Assembly: GCA_039583875.1 (NCBI GenBank)
Contig: CM077147.1
Coordinates: 162,439,866 to 162,503,865 of the forward strand
Direction: 5' to 3'
DNA: 64,000 nucleotides
Source of the DNA: Platanthera guangdongensis
Lineage: Eukaryota; Streptophyta; Magnoliopsida; Asparagales; Orchidaceae
This document shows positions 43,350-54,600 of the stretch, piece after piece (position 1 is the stretch's first letter; the number at the start of each line of letters is the position of its first letter). Position numbers and translations under genes: made by a program. Under the pieces are notes generated by a model. That model did not search any database and was not told the DNA's origin. It was given only the letters and a program-made list of their open reading frames with translations.

Positions 43350-45666
43350 ATGGATCCTAGGACAACCGCTGGGCTGGTCACTGGATGCGAGCTGGTTCGA
43401 ACAGGGTTCGCTTATGCCTCAGATGAATTCAGAAACATCATCCTTATGCTTGAAGAGGCTGGACTCTCATTCATACTAGAGCAGCCCTGTAAAATACTGG
43501 ACAAGGAGGTGCTGGAGTTCTTTGCAACCGCAAAACTCCGGAATGACGACTCTCTTATCAAAAGCAAGGTTGTCGGGGCAAAGATCAAGATGTCTGCCAG
43601 CAAGCTGACCCACTACTTGCAGCTCACTAGCTCGGAGCACGAGGATTATCTTGAGGAAGAAGACAAAACCAGGACTCTATTATTCTGTGGTCTCGCTCGA
43701 GGAACTCGGTCGATAAAGCGAAAGGATATGAATGAAGAAGGGAAACTTCTGTCAGACATCGTTGGGAAGGTACTCATATGCAAGCCGGGCTCTCATGACC
43801 ACATCTCTGCGGACATGTTCAAGATCCTGGTGGCAATTGTCTGCAGGAAAAGATTCAACTGGGGGGCATTGCTTTTTAAGAGGATAAAGGACACCCTGAG
43901 ATCACCTAGCTTTGGCCGAATCATCAGTCTGTATCTCAATCAGCTGAATGGAGATAAATATGACATGAGTAAAGGCGTTCCTATACATTACTTAAAGAAA
44001 TGGACTCGAGTGTGTTTGACAGATGGGAGAGGCACATTGGGCAGGCTGTCGTAGTAGAACGACAAGAAGCATCTCCAGCCGAGGATGGCACTGTGGCTGA
44101 TTCCGTAGTAATCCCCAGTGAAATTCCTGATGCTTTGACTGCAGGAATTGAGGGGGAGCCTCTACCCACTTATGCTGATATCATATCTGACATCTCCCAG
44201 ATGGCCAGAGATGCAGTGGCAGATATACAAGAAGCAAGTGAAACTGTGCTGGAGAATGAGGAGGCTCTGAACCTGAACGATCAAGGAGCCGAAGCTAATG
44301 TAGAGGAGACTGCTGACGAAGATGATGCTGATGCGCATGATCTCATGGATGATGACGGTGAAGAAGAAGGCAATGAGGGACAGGAAGTATTGGAGACTCA
44401 GGATATCATTGAAGTTCCATCTGACAAGCACGCACCTGAGATTGTTCCTGAGAACATTGGTGCACGAGTGGAGGGGGAGTCCGAGAAATCTACAGATACT
44501 GCAAGTATTCCTCCCTTAGAGGCTGTGCTCCTGTCCAGCTCTACAGGTGCATCTGATGAAGTGCAAGGCCAAGAAGTGCCTCAGGATCTTCCACTACAAG
44601 ATGATATAGCCAATCACACCGTGAACGTCATTCAGGGTATAGTGGATGAGCTTAAGGCATCTTTTGAGAAAGCTCAAAATACAATGTTGAAAAGGATTAA
44701 GAAATCTGAAAATCTCATGCTCAAGAACATGGTGGAGATAAATCACAAACTGGACGTGATGGAAAAGAAGTTTGAAGATAAGTATACAGCGGCCGGCCAA
44801 GCCGTCACTCTTCTTATGGCCGGATTGAAAAAGAACACCGATACTCTCGGCGTAGTGAATCAGAATGCTCATGTCGTAGCAAATAATATTCAAAAGTTTG
44901 ATGGCAATATGGTAACTCTCAACACCAATCAACAAGCCTTGGTCACTGAATTCTCCAAGACTACTAAGCACATTGATGAGTCCCTGCACTCCTATGCAAA
45001 CTCCATCGCAGTCGAAGCCAAAAAGGGGGAGAAAGAATATATAGCTAAGATAGCTGAGCTTCGGGAAGTCATGATCAACAACTTTGAACAGTCAAACAAA
45101 TATGTCTATGACAGTTGCTAGTGGATGCTCCAACAGGCGTTAGGCGTCGATTTGCCTAAAATCCTGTGGGTATTCATGCTCCTGAGACTACTACGGCTGC
45201 TGAGGGAGTAAGTGCTGCAGAAGTTCCCTTAAGTGATGCTGATGCTAGGGCTATTTCCAAAGCAAAACGTATGGCCATGTTTGACCAAGAGGCCCTAGCA
45301 AAAGCCAGGGACAAGAGAAAATCTCAAGAATGGACATCAAAGGAAACACAAGTTGCAAAGAGAATCAGACTGAAGAAGGAGGAAGTAAGAAACGAAAAGT
45401 GGAGCCCAGTATCCAAGAGTATCATATTGGACACATTCTGGCTACAGGAAAAAGGGGAAATCAATCGAAACGATGTATACAGCCAGTATGAGTGGGAGAT
45501 GCACAAGACGTATGAAGCGAAATGAAACATCTTCTTCAGGACCAATACTGCGGCAGATAAAGCTCCTCCTCCCAGATATTATCCGAAGCCCAAAGAGTAT
45601 ATGGAGAGGCAAAGAAAGAAGTATTTGGCTCAAAAACTCAAGGATGACTTAGCCAAAGAAAAATAG
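43350..45666 (+). pseudogene. SIRE-3 aORF, the best preserved copy
   Basis: ATG at 43350 (MDPRTTAGLVTGCELVRTGF). Residues 1-200 form a predicted globular, helix-rich region (LTHYLQLTSSEHEDYLEE; LSDIVGKVLICKPGSHDHIS; FGRIISLYLNQ). A frameshift near 44000-44050 leads to an acidic region with IGARVEGES, then a long coiled coil (44600-45110), then a stop at 45119. The C-terminus in another frame has EKWSPVSKSIILDTF near 45395-45440 and RYYPKPKEYMERQRKKYL near 45580-45630. No signal peptide or membrane segment is apparent. The function is unknown; DNA binding, gag interaction and anti-silencing are possibilities only. It matches SIRE-2 and SIRE-4 copies along its length. Confidence 0.8.
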
Positions 45667-45906
45667 TCAAAAATTTATAGCCTGTCATTCTCTCTTAAGA
45701 ACAATTAATGTTTATTGTTAGTATATGAACATTCCTGAGATTATATATATATATATGTATTTGAATTTATGAATGACTCAAGTCTTGATCTGTTTGCCTA
45801 TATTCTCTTGTGCTGCATATTTAAATTCTGAATGTTGTTTATATTATCTGGTTGGTGTTATTCATCTTAGCTAGTAGGGTTTTGGCTTCGTCAAATAGTG
45901 GGAGAT
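45667..45906 (+). other. SIRE-3 3' untranslated region and polypurine tract
   Basis: AT-rich, with a short TA run near 45745. It ends in the purine-rich agtgggagat just before the 3' LTR. The corresponding tatggggagat precedes the SIRE-4 LTR. Confidence 0.65.
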
Positions 45907-47562
45907 TGTTGGGTATTGTATCCACAATTACCTGGATTTGAGGAAGCCACCTGTCAAGCTAAAATGAATTCACAATGTATTTGATGAAACCTCTTAAGTT
46001 GTGCTTGCAGTTATTCCACGCTAAGTGCACACCAATGTCAGGGTGCAGTAGGTCAATATACATGGGTATGTACAACGTAATCCATCGTTGAGCAGATCAG
46101 TGTGTTGGCCTACGTGTACTCTCTCTATTGGAGTGCACTTACTTTCAAGTACAGGGCTGTAACTATGCAAGAGCAGACAAGGAGCAAGGATGGGTCAAGG
46201 AGCAGCTCTTGGGTGGAAAGACGAAAAATCGTCTAAGTATAAATCGACGAGAATCACCAATTCTCGCCGATTCGGCGAGAATCACTAGTGATTCTCGCCG
46301 AATCGTCGAGAATCATTAGTGATTCTCGCCGACTCTATCCGGCTGCCTCAAAGCGGTGCCAAGTAAGATTCAGCGAGAATCACTAGTGATTCTCGCCGAT
46401 CCCATCGTTGAGCAGATCATGGCTAAGTAATATTCGTCGAGAATCAACAAGTGATTCGGCGAGAATCATCAAGTGATTCGGCGAGAATCACTAGTGATTC
46501 TCGACAAATCGTCGAGAATCACTAACTGATTCTCGCCGATTCGTCGAGAATCACCTTCGATTCTCGCCGGTTTTGACTTGGCAGTTTTTCTGGAAACAGC
46601 TAGACCGGATTCTGCCGCTGGCACTATTTTGAACCGGATTTAGGGTTTCTTCTTGTGGGACCCACAACGGTCATCTTGAAGATTGTCTACAGTATAAATA
46701 CATGCGTATTTTTGAACAGTAAGGAGACGGATAAAAAGACGAAACACGGGCCGCGACGTAACCTAGATCGCGAGTTCCGCTCCGCCGCCGCCGTCGCCGC
46801 TTGAGAGAGTTGATCGCCGGTCTTGATCGAGGTTTCTTTCAGATCTCTCGGCGATTGAAGCTTAGCCAAGCTTAGCGTCTCACGTGTCTAACCGGAGATC
46901 TCTTGTCTCTTGATTTGTTGATCGGGAAAACCTTCCCCATCCGAATCGATCGAGACGACTGATCCTAGTGTGACCGTTGGAAGATCTAGCTAGCTTTGCT
47001 ACGAAGTTTGGATCTCCAAAGTACAGCAGCCGCACATCGTTGTCTCCGCCGATCCCGTGAACCAAGCCGCCGGCCATCTTGCCGCCGCCGGTTCCGGGGA
47101 GATTCTCTCCAAGAGAGATCTAGGGTTGTGGACTCTTCGTGGACTTCAAGAACACGTCGTCAACGAAGAGGGACACCGTAGTCTCCAAACGTAGTTTGTT
47201 CTCTTGTACATTCTAGTTTTTACTTTATGTAAAGGAACGTTGGTTCCTAGTTGTAAGGGTTGGGTGCAACCCGTGTTGTGGGAGTGTTGACTCCTACGTG
47301 TGGAAGTGTTCCTTCCGATAGTGCAAGGATTAGATTTCAATCCTGTTGGTGAAGAGACCGAGTCGTCCCTTGTTGGGAGATAGGTCGAAGGGGGAAAGTG
47401 GATGTACCCAAATCGGGGAACCACTATAAATTGCTTGTGTATCTTCTGTGTTGTGGTGTTTTGTTTTCTTGTGCAGGTACAATTTTAAATTCTGCAAAAA
47501 CGCTGCACGTCACCTATTCCCCCCCCCATAGGTGAAGATAGTTGACACTAGGTGGACTTTCA
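45907..47562 (+). repeat. SIRE-3 3' LTR
   Basis: 1656 bp from TGTTGGGTATTG to GACTTTCA, followed by tcctc. It has the same array, TATA and stem-loop as the 5' LTR, plus one extra array unit and a shortened C-run. Confidence 0.92.
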
Positions 47563-47574
47563 TCCTCCTCGGGG

Positions 47575-47975
47575 CACATTTCGTCGAGCTCTACTCGACA
47601 CACACGGGTAGTGACACGCCCATGTCTCTACCCATTTCCTCATACACACAGGTAGTGACACGCCCGTGTCATTACCAGTGTCCTTCTCTAGTACAACTCG
47701 AGTCATCGACTCGAGTGTTGGCTGGACAGACACGGGTAGGGACACGCCCGTGTCTCTACCCGTGTCCTTCTCGGGGACAAATGGTTGGACATACATGGGT
47801 AGGGACACGATGTGTCCCTGCCGTGTCTTCATACACACGGGTAGTGACACGCCCGTGTCACTACCCGTGTCCTTCTCTGGACCTACTCGAGTTGTCGACT
47901 CGAGAGCTGGCCTTACATACATGGGTAGGGACATGCTCGTGTCTCTACCTATGTCCTATTCTGGACAGACTTCTC
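47575..47975. repeat. TEK-1 dyad array, part right of SIRE-3
   Basis: Continuation of the TEK-1 U3 array. The unit at 47835-47870 has perfect 16-base arms (ACACGGGTAGTGACAC and complement) around GCCC. Confidence 0.85.
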
Positions 47976-48082
47976 CTCCCAATTACAAGTACAGTCCAGC
48001 TGCCATCACTTCCCTGAGCCCAAGTCAACTTTCCTGACTCAAAAACGCGCACGAGGGGCCTAGTACAAATCGGGACGTTACA

Positions 48083-48899
48083 CATGTGACTAAATTTCTC
48101 AACTCCACGCAGACTAAGGAGTGTGCCCACTCTTCTATGTGGTTTGATGGTTCTTGTCGTATATGCAGTTATATAGTTTTTATTGGCGTACTGATGCTGG
48201 TATTCGCACTTATGCGAGTAGGTGGTGCTAGCTGCAGGATGAAGAGTGGTTATCCTATCGCCATGTGCGGTGATCATACTCCCCCTATCGCCTATAAATA
48301 GGGTCCCCGGCTCGTCATATATAACAAGAACGGTGAGAAATATACTCGCATTTAGAACTTACAGTTAGCTTTTCTATCCAGTATGACTAAGTGAAGTTGA
48401 CTTGTACAGTGCAGGTTGTACAACTAGTACTGGGTAACTAGACATCTAGTTGGAAGGCTCAGTGTTGAACAGCTCGCGCTTTACAGTCAGTGTTATATAG
48501 CAGGTTGTGGCTAGGCGGCTTGAAGTCACTTCCTTCGAGTTGCATATAGTTTGAGGAGTTCGCCAGGTCTATCAGCGGGTTCTGTTTTCAGTTCATCAGC
48601 TTTCAATAACTGGTAGTCCGCGTGGCTTGGTTGCTGTTTGACGACTTGGCAGTTTTCGCGGACAAGTCTGGCGTTTAGCGGATTGTGCGGTTTCAGATAT
48701 CAGACCGCGCGGTTTCTCTGCCTATAATTATTTTTTGTTTCCATCAGGTGCATTGTGAATCATGTCTCGCAATGTATACCTCGCCTTGTAAAGAAGAAGT
48801 TAATTCTAATTTGAGAATCTTGTGATTTTATTGTTGCTGTCTACTTAGTTTTGGTTGAGTGTTCCTATAACCTTTCTCGGCTTCTTAAAAAATTTTACA
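48083..48899 (+). repeat. COP-1 5' LTR, downstream part
   Basis: Ends TTTTACA at 48899 next to the primer-binding site. TATA box CCTATAAATAG is at 48291-48301. Segments around 48770-48800 (tgtatacctcgccttgtaaag) match, inverted, 58887-58920 in the COP-2 LTR, showing that the two are one family. Motifs gcgcggttt and agaccgcg recur near 48690-48720. Confidence 0.8.
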
Positions 48900-48914
48900 T
48901 GGTATCAGAGCCAG
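48900..48914 (+). other. COP-1 primer-binding site
   Basis: TGGTATCAGAGCCAG, a perfect initiator tRNA-Met site directly after the LTR. Confidence 0.88.
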
Positions 48915-49004
48915 TTTGAGGAGATAGCAGTTCATCAACCTCAAAGGTGCATTATTCCTTGGAAGTTCAAGTAAGTCAGGTTTAAGCAATTGAAATTGGT
49001 TATG

Positions 49005-49830
49005 TAAGAGGTCTTGGGATTAAACTCTTGACGCATAACAACTTCAAGAATTGGAGACCATGTATGGAGAGCTATCTTCTTGGTGAGGACCTTTAGAAGG
49101 TCGTCAGTGGAGATGATAGGAAAGAGGTTGTAGTTGCTGTCCGGAATGCTGAGGCGGTGAGAACTTGGAGGAGGATGAATGTGAAGATAGAGTTCACTCT
49201 GAAGCGAGCAATCACACCGGAGCTTTAAACCACATCAGTGAATGTCGGTCAGCTACTGAGATTTTGACGGCCTTGGATTTCCTATTCAATAAGAAGAATG
49301 TAGCGCGTCTATAATTCCTGGAGAATGAGTTGACAAAGGCCACTCTGGCTGAGTTGTCCATATCATCCTTCTTTTTGAAGATGAAGAATCTCTGCACTGA
49401 GATTTCAATATTGGACCCGGAAGATTCTATCTCAGAGGCAAAGCTGAAGAGACACATTATCAATAGCTTCCGGAAGGAATATGTTACCTTTGTTACTTTT
49501 GTGCAAGATTAGGTCAATCAGCCATCATTGCTTGAGCTGAAAAACCTGCTAGCTTCGCAGGAAAGCTTGGTGAGGCAGATGGTTGGAGTCTCTATCTCAG
49601 GTGGAGAGAGTTGTTCTTTATTCAGGGAAGAAGAAGATATGTGACAGGAAGAAGAAGTCGCATGTTAGCAATGATCGTTCTTCTTCATCATATCAGGTGA
49701 GGAGCAAGGCTCCTAGGCAAGATGATGGGAAGAAGAGAGGAGGGCCACAGTGCTACAGGCATAATAAGCTTGGTCACATTTAGAAGAACTGCAGAGTCAA
49801 TCTTTAGCTGGGGCATGCTGCAGGAAATGG
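49005..49830 (+). pseudogene. COP-1 gag
   Basis: Copia gag with LTHNNFKNWRPCMESYLLGEDL near 49025-49095, then LSISSFFLKMKNLCTEISIL and LLELKNLLASQESLVRQMVGV near 49525-49600. The zinc knuckle is CYRHNKLGHI followed by a stop (second Cys lost). At least four stops or frameshifts. It matches the partial COP-2 gag at the right edge. Confidence 0.75.
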
Positions 49831-49879
49831 AGAGGTTGAATCAAGAGCTGAGTAAAGAGGATGAGGGAGTGCCTTTATA

Positions 49880-50984
49880 ATGGGAACTTGTGTTCATGCG
49901 CTCCACTCCATCAACTATTAGGAGGACTAGATTGTGGAATCAGGGTGTGGTTATCAACTCACCAGGGATGAGTCAAAGTTCTTTTCACTATAGGAGTGCA
50001 AAGGTAACGATGTTATTATTATAGCCAACAATACTATACATGCAGTTGAGAAGGAGGGGATAGTTTCATTAGGCAGTGATTGAGGTCCACTCATGTTGTG
50101 GAGTGTGTATCACATGGCGGGCTAGAAGAAAAACGTTTCTTGATGACCAACGCTGTTGATGTTGGTTATCACGTTCTGTTTGGCTCGTCAAAAGTGAAAT
50201 TTCTCTGAAATGTATCAGCTGTAAAAGCCGATGTCAATCATGTTGGAAGGAGGGTTAAGGACTTGTTCGTGTTAGAGACAAGATCCTATGTTGAGAAGAT
50301 GAGCGCAAATGACAGCACTGTTATCTGGCATGAAAGGCCGGTGCATATTGGGATGGATAAGATGAAGGATATGACGACGAGAGGCCTGGTGCATGACCTG
50401 CCTAGCCTTTCATCTTTTGGAGATGGTCATGTTAGTATGGTAAGGCTCATTGCCTTCCATTTGAAAAATCACAGATCAGGTGTAAGGCACCGTTGGAGTG
50501 CATCCACGGTGGCCTAAAAAAACCCACCATCACCCCCTATCTCGGAGGTAGCAGGTATATACTGGTTTTGGTTGATGACTTTTTAAGTTATACTTTGGTA
50601 TACTTTATGAAGGAGAAGTCAGAAGTTTTTGAGAAGTTTGTGAAGTCCAAGAAGCTTGTGGAGGGCCGGTTCGGTCTACGGATCAAGAAGTTGAGAATTG
50701 ATAATGGAGGAGAGTTCAACTCAAACTAGTTCTCCAACTTCTGTAGAAAGCACAGAATTCAGAGGGAGCTTACTTGTGTGCACATGCCACAACAGAATGA
50801 ATTTGCAGAGCGGAAGATCCGTCATTTGCTGGAGATCTCCAAATGTTGGCTTCATGTCAAAGGCATTCCCATGGCCATTTAGGAGGAGGGAATGACATGT
50901 GCGGTGTATATCATCGACCGAATAACTCTCAGTCTGAACAACATGAAGTCTCTACAAGAGCTGATGTTTAAGGAGAAGCCCAGT
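49880..50984 (+). pseudogene. COP-1 protease and integrase, truncated
   Basis: A degraded protease region (NTIHAVEKEGIVSLGSD near 50030-50085), a pre-integrase segment (VIWHERPVHIGMDKMKDM near 50325-50375), then integrase core pieces YILVLVDDFLSYTLVYFMKE, LRIDNGGEFNSN, and TCAVYIIDRITLSLNNMKSLQELMFKEKPS. COP-2 continues this with VGHLRVFGS, but here the next base pair onward is SIRE-4 aORF. RT and RNase H are absent. Confidence 0.78.
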
Positions 50985-52572
50985 GAAGCAACAAAGACAG
51001 TTGGTGCAGTTATCGAGGGGGAGAACATAAAAGTTTTAGCTAATAAGATTTTTGAGATACTTGTTGTTCCATAAGACCTCCTTGCTGGAGAGCAAGTACT
51101 TATTGAGAAAGAACTAATAGCGGCTGCTAAGGGGGAGAGTCTACTTGTAGATGTTGTTGTTCCACCTGTACAATCTGAAATTCCACCTGTGCAAATTGAA
51201 ATTCAATATAAAGTACCTGATGTTCAGATTTTTAAAGAGCCAGCCGTTCAAACAGAAGTTCAAGCTAATTTGGAATCGACACATGGTGGAGTCTTAGATT
51301 TGGAGGAATTTTCTGCTGAGTCTGAGGGGTACACCTTAGTTTAAGACTTGCTCTAAGAGGACCTCAATGTTGAAAGAGCTTCTGGTGAGGGGGAGGATTT
51401 GGTAGTGCTTTATGAAGAAGTCAGAGAGACTGTTGTAAAGCCTCTTGCCCAAGAACCACTCTTGCTCAAGGACCACTCAAGGTGAGATATTTCTAGTAGT
51501 GTTAAAACTAATATTGCCAATATTGTAACTCCTAGATCTCAGGATGCTATTGCCTCTCCTTCATAAAGTTCTTTGTTAAAGTCTATAGAAGTCGTGTTAT
51601 TAAAGCAGAAAGACCACTTTGACTTCTCATTAAAACAAGTTTTTGTCAAAGTGGCTGAAGTAGAAAAAGATTTGAACAATGGGTTAGCAAAAATGAAGCA
51701 CAACATGGACAAGTTCCAGACCTCTTTGACTTAATGTCTTACTCAAGGAGGAAAGGCTATAAACCATTCAATCAAATGCATTGTTCATGCTTATAATGAG
51801 GCAATTCACCTACACAAAGGACATGATGTTATGATACATTCTCATGATGTGAGCGTGCATCATATTGACAGGAAAATGGGAATATGCAAGGAGGAGAATA
51901 TCCAAACCCTTATTGCAGAAGTCAGAAAGGGGGATGGATGATTACAGAGAAGAATGAGTGAGCAAAAATGGAATGTGCACAATAGAATGCACAATGCAAA
52001 TGTCTACAGTTATAATAATATCAAGTGATTGCATGAAGAGCTGACAAGAAGAATTCCAGCTCCACCTTTTGACGGAGAACAACCTGTTGAAGGTGGATAG
52101 ATACATGCTGAGGGTGTAGAGTATTATGAGCAACATCCTGAAGGTGGCGAGTATGCACCCCATGATGAATATACTCAAGCATGTTATGATGTTCCTGAGG
52201 AAGAGATAGAGATCCTTGAAGACTCTTCTAGACCTCCTCAAAAGAGAAGAAGATATGGGGAAGGCCCATCAACAAGAAAATCAGATCCTAATAGAGAAAA
52301 AAAAATATGCTGAAGTATGGAGTCCAATCTCCAAAGGTATTATTTTGGACACATTCAACATAGTTGACTTGATAAATAAAGAGCTAAAGTTATATTATAG
52401 CAAAGAGGAATGAGATAAGCATGAACTGTCAAATGTGAAGAGGAGGCTTCATTTCAGAAAGCATGGAAGAGACAATCCGTATGCCCGTTCTCCTCCACCA
52501 AGATATTATCCCAAGCCTAATACATATTTTGGCAGGTAGTATGAGAAGATCAAGGGAAAGGAGGATTCTTGA
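50985..52572 (+). pseudogene. SIRE-4 aORF remnant
   Basis: Joins the aORF family near VGAVIEGENIKVL (IGARVEGES in SIRE-3). A low-complexity Val/Pro/Glu segment (51130-51300), a coiled-coil part (about 51590-51730) and the C-terminus EVWSPISKGIILDTF (52315-52360) and RYYPKPNTYFGR (about 52500-52540) follow. Many stops. The N-terminal globular region is missing. Confidence 0.75.
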
Positions 52573-52773
52573 GACTATCATTTCTTTATATTCTATTGTG
52601 TTGTGAATGTCTTAGAATGCCCACAAGAAACTTTTACATAAATATTACTGTTTTATTAATCTCTTATTGTTTTATATTCATATATCTTTTTTATGCCTTC
52701 TGTTTCTTTACTTTTTTGTCTGTGCAGTTCTGCTTAGTATATAGGGTTCTGACTTCTTCAAATATGGGGAGAT

Positions 52774-54046
52774 TCTTAGGTATTGTATCCACAATACTCC
52801 TAATTTGAAAAAGTGTCCCTTGAACTAAGTTAAATTGAGATTGTATTTGATGTTCGTTTTAGTTGTGTGTGGTGCAGGTCTTTATTATAAAGTACAAACC
52901 ATTTTCAAGTTAAAATGGGTCTTCAAACACTGTTTTGTGCAATATAATCCCTCATTGTATAGAACATCATGTTGACTCATGTGTAATCTCTCTAATAGGG
53001 TGTACTTCATCTAGCATCACAAAAAACATTGTTCAAAAGTTGCAAATTTTGGCTAAGGAAAATTCGTCGAGTGATCTCATGAGGTATTGTTAAATTCATC
53101 GAGAACTCGCATAAGCACTCATAGAATTCATCGGGTGATCTTAAGAGTACTTGAGAGATCACTAACAACTGCTGACCAGAACGGCTAAGTTAAAATAGCT
53201 TGGACTTCTCGTATATACTCGACGAATTCGTCGAGTACTTACATGAGTACTCATGAAATTCGTTGAGTTCTCTAGAGAAGTCAAGTGAACTACCTTAATA
53301 CTCCATAGAAAGTTACTGTTAGTCGGTTCAAGTAAAATTCGTCGAGTACTCAAGTAAATTCGTCGAGTATTCCCTATAGCTTTCAGCAAATTCGTCGAAA
53401 GGTCTGGCAAGCTCTCTCCTAAGTTGTTTTGGCTGGTTTGTCGAGTGGTCTAGAGATTTCACGTGATGTCTCGATGAATTTGGACTTAGGTAAATTTTCA
53501 TTCAGTTTCGTTATCATTTTTACGGCTTTCTAAAATTAGGGCTTCTGCCATGTACAGTATACGTGGATGGTAGAACTAAGTTCGAAATCGAGCCATTAGT
53601 GAGGAATCATCTATAAATTGTCAAGAGTTATTTCAGAAAACCCTAATTGTGATGTAATTGCAAATTGTCAAAAATGATCAGAAATTCAAAATCATTTTTC
53701 ACGAAGATCTCTGTCGTTGACAACCCTTCTGATCTGTTATTCCTCCAGAAAAGAAAAGACTCGATCGATCTCAAGGTTTTAGATTCACATACGATAAGAG
53801 TTCAGTCGTTTCTCAAATCAGATTTGTACTCTTAATTTCAGATTCGTCTTCTTCTTCTTTAATATTTCAGTCAAAAATTTCAAGAAATGAAGAAAGAATA
53901 TATTTTCAGATCTGAGACAAGAAGTTTCTTTTCAAACAATAATTTTCTTATTGCTTTGTGGGAAGTTTGTCTTTTAGGTTTTTGTAGATCCTTGTTGAAG
54001 GGTCAGTGTATGTGACGTTGTTCTCTGAGATTGTAGGAGTTGTATA
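52774..54046 (+). repeat. SIRE-4 LTR, partial
   Basis: Starts TCTTAGGTATTGTATCCACAA after tatggggagat, matching the SIRE-3 LTR start except TC for TG. TATA-like CTATAAATT is at 53611-53619. It stops where the SIRE-5 LTR starts. Confidence 0.8.
53040..53480. repeat. ATTCGTCGAG array in SIRE-4 U3
   Basis: About ten copies or one-base variants of attcgtcgagt, interspersed with gagtact and tactc. It lies upstream of the TATA-like box. Confidence 0.8.
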
Positions 54047-54239
54047 TGTTGGATCCCTAGTTGGATTTGGGCTAGGTTCACTAATTTAGGATAATTGACC
54101 CATCTTGTATAGCCAGGGTCATGTCTGTGTCCTAGATTTTAGGCCATATCCTTAGAATCAACATTACATGGACCAGCCAACAAGAGACTGCAAAATACTC
54201 AAGACTTAGAGAAAAATCAGTTTCGGGAAAGTGAGTTTG

Positions 54240-54600
54240 ATGTTCGTCTAACTCAGCTCGATAAAAGCCGTGCTCAGCTCGACGAACTCAAAGACAATTC
54301 TCTGAGTTGAGCTCGATGAACTTGGTTCTTAGGTCGACGATTTTTGGATGCACAACTTCAACATTCCAAGTCCAGAATCATTTCTCTGAACTCCAGTCAA
54401 AGAATCTATGTTATCAGTTCGACGCTCTTAGAGCACAGAATTGGAAGTTTGCAGTTAGCAGTTCTCTGGTCGACAATCTTGGATCTCAGGTCAACGAACA
54501 ACAATTACCTGGTCGACGAACATGACTTCTCAGCTCGACGAACTTTGGACTCAGGTCAACGAAATCTGTTCTTTGCTCGACGATTTCTGTGCAGATCCAG
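54240..54600. repeat. GCTCGACGAAC array in SIRE-5 U3
   Basis: About ten variants of gctcgacgaac or ggtcgacgaac. The core TTCGTCGA is the complement of the SIRE-4 motif. Confidence 0.8.

Larger units (their letters stand above)
39048..47562 (+). mobile_element. SIRE-3: pol-less Sirevirus-like element with aORF
   Basis: An 8515-bp element with LTRs of 1632 and 1656 bp starting TGTTGGGTATTG and ending GACTTTCA. It is flanked by the exact duplication tcctc (39043-39047 and 47563-47567). The 5.2-kb interior has a primer-binding site, an internally deleted gag, a spacer and an aORF. There is no protease, integrase, RT or RNase H. The LTRs differ little by eye, so it is the youngest recognisable insertion. 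It must have been copied with enzymes supplied by a related element (inference). Confidence 0.92.
27928..48082 (-). mobile_element. TEK-1: Tekay/Del-like Ty3/gypsy chromovirus
   Basis: Two LTRs of about 3.4 kb, both starting TGTAACGT..C in element sense at 48082 and 31316, surround gag-protease-RT-RNase H-integrase-chromodomain on the minus strand. The FIDD form of the RT catalytic site and the chromodomain suit the Tekay/Del group (inference). Flanks are cgtgt (27923-27927) and catgt (48083-48087), a probable duplication with one change. SIRE-3 is nested in the right LTR. All coding parts are broken. Confidence 0.88.
36187..48082 (-). repeat. TEK-1 5' LTR (right copy), split by SIRE-3
   Basis: The LTR covers 36187-39047 and 47568-48082. 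Removing SIRE-3 and one duplication leaves about 3376 bp, against 3389 bp for the left copy. The LTR start TGTAACGTCCCG is at 48082 and its end GGTATTACA at 36187. The tandem blocks (37260-37640) and palindrome array match the left LTR, with scattered substitutions. Confidence 0.88.
50985..54046 (+). mobile_element. SIRE-4: 3' remnant of a Sirevirus-like element
   Basis: Contains an aORF remnant, a purine tract and 1273 bp of LTR. The left junction with COP-1 integrase has no visible LTR end or duplication, suggesting a deletion or recombination breakpoint. The right end is cut by the SIRE-5 LTR. Confidence 0.75.

Noticed and set aside
43350..45666. aORF as a retroviral-type envelope
   Set aside because: No signal peptide, hydrophobic membrane segment or cleavage motif is visible in any copy; only its genomic position resembles env.
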